Part shown: positions 60,556 through 64,000 of the stretch, in pieces
How positions within the stretch are numbered: the first letter of the stretch is position 1
Layout of the letters: each line of letters begins with the position of its first letter
From: an uncultured Rikenellaceae bacterium
Lineage (GTDB): Bacteria; Bacteroidota; Bacteroidia; Bacteroidales; Rikenellaceae
Direction: 5' to 3'
Length of the DNA: 64,000 bases
Assembly: GCA_910577285.1 (NCBI GenBank)
Contig: CAJTLO010000002.1
Coordinates: forward strand, 62,001-126,000
Notes under the pieces: generated by a model
What the model saw: only the letters and a program-made list of their open reading frames with translations
Database searches by the model: none
Told to the model about the DNA's origin: nothing
Program-made: the position numbers and the translations under genes

Positions 60556-61760
60556 AGATGAAACGCACCCTGTGGATATTGACGACCCTCCTCTGCCTCG
60601 CCGTTCCGGCAATCAGGGCACAGCGGGTACAGCCCTCGATACAGGCGCTGAATGAGCAGATCGCCCGTGCAGAAGAGGAGATAAAAAGGAACGAGGCCCT
60701 GTTGAGCAAGATAAAGGGGCAGCGGGCTGTCACGCAGAACGAACTGAAGCTGATCGTTTCCCGCATCACGAACCGTCAGCAGATCGTTTCGTCGCTCAAC
60801 CAGCAGATCACCCTCTGCGAACGCGACATCGCCGACAAGAACCGCGCGATCACGGAACTCAACCGCCACATCGAAGTGCTCAAGCAGGAGTATGCCGACA
60901 TGATCTACGCCGCATACAAGAACCACCTGCTCAACAACTCGATGGCCTTTCTTTTCGCCTCGCGCGACTTCGGGGAGATGACCCTGCGCATCAACTACAT
61001 GAAGCGCTACAACCGGATGCGGGAGGAGAAGGCTGCGGAACTGGATTCGTTGGCGGGGGTATTGCAGAGCGAGGTGACGCAACTGGATACTCAACTGACC
61101 CAGCTCGAAACGTCGCGCAGCAGCCGCGACAAGGAGCTGCGGACGCTGCGGGCCGACGAACAGACCTACAAGAAGAACAGTTCCCGCCTGGCGGCCGACG
61201 AACGCAAGATAGCCGAACGCATACGCCAGAAGGAGCGCGAAAAACAAAGCGCCCAGCGGCAGCTCCAACAACTCGTAGCCGAGGAGGCACGCCGCAATGC
61301 GGGAACCAAACGCAGCGCCGCGGAAGAGCGGGTGAGGGTGGAGCTGAGCAACAACTTCGAACAGAACGAAGGGAAATTTCCCTATCCGGTCCGGGGCGGA
61401 GTCATCATCGACCGTTTCGGCAAACACCCGCACCCCACGCAACGCGGCCTGACGATAGACAACAAGGGGGTCAACATCGCAGGCGAGAAGGGCGCCCCCG
61501 TGCGGTGCATCTTCGAAGGTACCGTGAGCCGGGTGGTCTTCATCAAAGGACTGAACAACTGCGTAATGGTCAACCACGGTAATTACTATACGGTCTACTC
61601 CAACCTCGAATCGGTCAGCGTCAAGGCCAACGATCGGGTGGGGAGGGATCAGGTCATCGGCACCCTCTCCTCGACGGCGAACAACGACGACTGGTACCTG
61701 CACTTCGAATTATGGAAGGGCACCACGTTCCTCAACCCGGAGAAGTGGCTGTCGAGGTAA
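60552..61760 (+). CDS. EnvC-like murein hydrolase activator (degenerate LytM)
   Basis: A 402-residue exported protein (signal peptide ends near AQRVQPS). Residues about 25-260 form long coiled coils (IARAEEEIKRNEALLSKIKG onward). The C-terminal LytM domain lacks the catalytic pattern: the first zinc motif reads RGLTIDNKGVNI without the His, and the second reads YLHFELW with only one His. This fits an amidase activator such as EnvC or NlpD and not an active peptidase. Coupled to the TPR lipoprotein by ATGA. Confidence 0.88.
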   Translation: MKMKRTLWILTTLLCLAVPAIRAQRVQPSIQALNEQIARAEEEIKRNEALLSKIKGQRAVTQNELKLIVSRITNRQQIVSSLNQQITLCERDIADKNRAITELNRHIEVLKQEYADMIYAAYKNHLLNNSMAFLFASRDFGEMTLRINYMKRYNRMREEKAAELDSLAGVLQSEVTQLDTQLTQLETSRSSRDKELRTLRADEQTYKKNSSRLAADERKIAERIRQKEREKQSAQRQLQQLVAEEARRNAGTKRSAAEERVRVELSNNFEQNEGKFPYPVRGGVIIDRFGKHPHPTQRGLTIDNKGVNIAGEKGAPVRCIFEGTVSRVVFIKGLNNCVMVNHGNYYTVYSNLESVSVKANDRVGRDQVIGTLSSTANNDDWYLHFELWKGTTFLNPEKWLSR

Positions 61761-61913
61761 CGGAGTCCTGCGGCTCTGCCGTTCCCGCCCGGCCGCAAGG
61801 CGACACCGGAACGAACGAAGGAACGGCGGGAACACGAACGGCGGATATGCCGTAACAAGCCCTTTGTGGAACGGAGGCGGCTCCGCAACGGATTTACTAA
61901 AACGATTTGAACA

Positions 61914-62381
61914 ATGGCAGTCAGCTTCCATACAGAAGAGTGCACTTTCCTGCCGCAAGGCAGACGCAAAATAACGGCATGGATCAAAGAGGTGATCGCC
62001 GCCGAGGGCTACCGGCCCGGCGACATCGCCTACATCTTCTGCTCGCCGGAATACCACATCGGCATCAACAGGCAATACCTCGGCCACGACTACCACACCG
62101 ACGTCATCACGTTCGACTACAGCGACCTGGCCGGCACGCGGAGCATCGGCGGGGACATCTTCATCGACCCCTTTACGGTGCATTCCAATGCGGAAGCCAT
62201 CGGGACGGAACCCCGGGAGGAGATCATGCGCGTCATCATCCACGGCGTACTGCACCTGTGCGGCCACGGCGACAAAACCCCGGAGGAGGAGCGGGCCATG
62301 CGGGCATCGGAAGACCGGAGCCTGGCCATGTATCGCGGGACGTACGGCGATTACCCGCCGTTCAAACTGCCGGCCCGATAG
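61914..62381 (+). CDS. ybeY: rRNA maturation endoribonuclease YbeY
   Basis: A 155-residue single-metal endoribonuclease for 16S rRNA maturation and ribosome quality control. The metal motif is HGVLHLCGHGD: His110 and His114 are standard, while the third ligand position is Asp120 where E. coli has His; similar changes occur in Bacteroidota. YHTDVITFDYSD and GDIFID are family blocks. Confidence 0.93.
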   Translation: MAVSFHTEECTFLPQGRRKITAWIKEVIAAEGYRPGDIAYIFCSPEYHIGINRQYLGHDYHTDVITFDYSDLAGTRSIGGDIFIDPFTVHSNAEAIGTEPREEIMRVIIHGVLHLCGHGDKTPEEERAMRASEDRSLAMYRGTYGDYPPFKLPAR

Positions 62382-62655
62382 GGGAGGGGCCCGCAAAGGG
62401 ACGGAACATCGTTTTTGAGCGCACTTCCCGGGTCGCACGGACAGATTGCCGACGACCCGTTTTCCTGCCCGGAAAAGCCCCTTTCCGCCGCTTGGACACC
62501 GCATCGGGAACCTTCGGTTCTCCGCGTCGGATCATGCACGGCAAAGCCGCCCCGAACAACGAAAGAGAGAAACGCAACGGGTACCCCCGTTGCAACCATA
62601 CGACGCACAAATAAAACCTACGGAGCACTCGATCCGCGAGGGGAATAAGAACAAG

Positions 62656-64000
62656 ATGACTTACGAATACGATATCATCGTGGTAGGCGGCGGACACGCC
62701 GGTTGCGAAGCCGCCGCCGCCGCCGCTACGCTCGGCGCACAGACACTGCTCGTTACCATGGACATGGGCAAATTCGCCAACATGTCCTGCAACCCGGCCG
62801 TAGGAGGAGTAGCCAAAGGACAGATAGTAAGAGAGATAGATGCCATCGGAGGACACATGGGCATCATTACCGACCGGACGGCCATCCAATTCCGGATGCT
62901 GAACCGCTCGAAGGGGAGTGCCATGTGGAGTCCCCGTGCCCAATGCGACAAAACACGTTTCTCGGAACTGTGGCGCCAAACCCTGGAAAACATCGACAAC
63001 CTGTACATCTGGCAGGATACCGTAGACGGGCTCATCACGGAAAAATGCACGAGAGACAATAAACAATCATCAGATAATCAATATATTATCAAAGGGATTC
63101 ACACCGTCATGGGAGCTACGTTCAGGGCTCGTGCGATCATCCTCACCAACGGAACCTTTCTGAACGGACTGATGCACACGGGACGTTCCAGCGCTCCCGG
63201 GGGTAGGGCAGGCGACGGCGTATCGCTCGGAGTGACCGAATGCCTGCGCGAACTCGGGTTCGAAGCAGGACGCATGAAGACCGGTACCCCCGCCCGGATA
63301 GACGGACGAAGCGTGGACTTCACCGCCTTCGAGCCGCAGTACGGCGACGAGAAGCCGTCGAAATTCTCCTTCCTGCCCTCCAGCGAATGCGTAGCGGAGC
63401 AGATTCCCTGTTACCTCATCCACACAAGCACCGAAGTACACGACATCCTGCGGGAAGGATTCGCGGATTCGCCCCTCTTCAACGGCACGATCCAGGGAAT
63501 CGGACCGCGCTACTGTCCGAGTATCGAAGACAAGTTGCGCACCTTCGCCGGCAAGGAGTCCCACCAGCTCTTCCTCGAACCCGAAGGAAGAGAAACGAAC
63601 GAATACTACCTGAACGGTTTCTCGTCGTCCCTGCCGCTCGATGTACAGGTACGTGCACTCTCCCGTATCCGTGGCTTTGAAAATGTACACATCTATCGTC
63701 CCGGATATGCCATAGAGTACGACTATTTCCCACCCACCCAACTGAGACACACGCTCGAAACGAAAAGGGTCGACAACCTCTATTTCGCAGGACAGATCAA
63801 CGGGACCACGGGATACGAAGAGGCCGCCGCACAAGGCCTGATGGCCGGCATCAATGCCGCGCTGAAACTGCAAGGCAAGGAACCTTTCGTACTGGCGAGA
63901 GACGAAGCCTACATCGGCGTCCTGATCGACGACCTCGTCACCAAAGGGGTAGATGAACCCTATCGCATGTTCACCAGTAGGGCGGAGTATCGCATTCTGC
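62656..64000 (+). CDS. mnmG: tRNA uridine-5-carboxymethylaminomethyl modification enzyme MnmG, 3' end cut
   Basis: 448 residues of about 620 are visible; the rest lies beyond the right edge. The FAD site GGGHAGCEAA is at residues 11-20, followed by SCNPAVGGVAKGQIVREIDA and the TGTFLNGLMHTG-type motif (TNGTFLNG). MnmG with MnmE modifies U34 of several tRNAs. There is an AT-rich insertion at about 63040-63095 encoding RDNKQSSDNQYII, longer than in relatives I recall. Start at 62656 is the usual one. Confidence 0.93.
   Translation, partial: MTYEYDIIVVGGGHAGCEAAAAAATLGAQTLLVTMDMGKFANMSCNPAVGGVAKGQIVREIDAIGGHMGIITDRTAIQFRMLNRSKGSAMWSPRAQCDKTRFSELWRQTLENIDNLYIWQDTVDGLITEKCTRDNKQSSDNQYIIKGIHTVMGATFRARAIILTNGTFLNGLMHTGRSSAPGGRAGDGVSLGVTECLRELGFEAGRMKTGTPARIDGRSVDFTAFEPQYGDEKPSKFSFLPSSECVAEQIPCYLIHTSTEVHDILREGFADSPLFNGTIQGIGPRYCPSIEDKLRTFAGKESHQLFLEPEGRETNEYYLNGFSSSLPLDVQVRALSRIRGFENVHIYRPGYAIEYDYFPPTQLRHTLETKRVDNLYFAGQINGTTGYEEAAAQGLMAGINAALKLQGKEPFVLARDEAYIGVLIDDLVTKGVDEPYRMFTSRAEYRIL

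Noticed and set aside
1..64000. CRISPR arrays, rRNA genes and riboswitches
   Set aside because: No regularly spaced repeats, no rRNA-like sequence and no known riboswitch core were seen on either strand.

Overview
The window is chromosomal DNA from a GC-rich member of the Bacteroidota, most likely Bacteroidales and possibly close to Alistipes/Rikenellaceae. The evidence is the recurring Bacteroidota promoter form (TTTG, about 19-21 bases, then TAnnTTTG), the general lack of strong Shine-Dalgarno sites, and typical lineage genes: an Rpb6/omega-like RNA polymerase subunit beside bamD, DUF1573, DUF4924, a fimbrillin-like lipoprotein, HECLGH-type dipeptidyl peptidase III, and MurA with Asp in place of the fosfomycin-target Cys. 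The genus is an inference. Most of the window is GC-rich; one stretch at about 43.6-47.5 kb is clearly AT-rich.

Layout, left to right. 0-2 kb: a cut-off FAD/NAD-binding reductase subunit, a DUF1573 protein and tRNA-Asn. 2.4-8.6 kb: one efflux operon (TolC, HlyD-type lipoprotein, two ABC ATPases, two ABC-2 permeases). 8.6-14.4 kb, minus strand: deoxycytidylate deaminase-like protein, tsaB, smpB, dnaG and an SLC13/RCK transporter. 15.2-15.6 kb: a promoter-to-terminator interval on the minus strand with no convincing protein, a candidate structured RNA. 16-19 kb: an operon of three PspC-domain proteins, a PadR regulator and a small membrane protein, with a palindrome beside its promoter. 19-25.3 kb: DUF2148 protein, PepSY-like lipoprotein, an alpha-oxoamine synthase (sphingolipid or sulfonolipid type), bamD, RNA polymerase omega, and coaC and coaB as separate genes. 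25.5-34.3 kb: dipeptidyl peptidase III, M23 peptidase, PPOX-like protein, SDR, ispD, a PH-like membrane protein and three tandem small lipoproteins.

34.5-41.1 kb is a protein quality-control block: tig, clpP, clpX, clpB. 42-43.5 kb carries a fimbrillin-like lipoprotein preceded by a 45-residue peptide gene. The AT-rich segment that follows holds a frameshifted XRE regulator, a 56-residue protein translationally coupled to a DUF3800 protein, a Fic protein, gene scraps, and a 43-residue basic protein with its own terminator. It looks like a small, partly decayed, horizontally acquired defence or toxin-type cassette, and is the most likely place for undescribed biology.

47.6-64 kb returns to core functions: pfkA, a TIGR01212-type radical SAM protein, a TPR-like protein, tRNA-Thr, small lipoproteins, an eIF1/SUI1-like factor behind a tandemly duplicated 88-bp promoter segment, a large surface metallopeptidase/beta-barrel protein, DUF4924, murA, pheS, a TPR lipoprotein, an EnvC-like protein with a degenerate LytM domain, ybeY and the start of mnmG. 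No CRISPR array, rRNA, integrase or transposase was seen.
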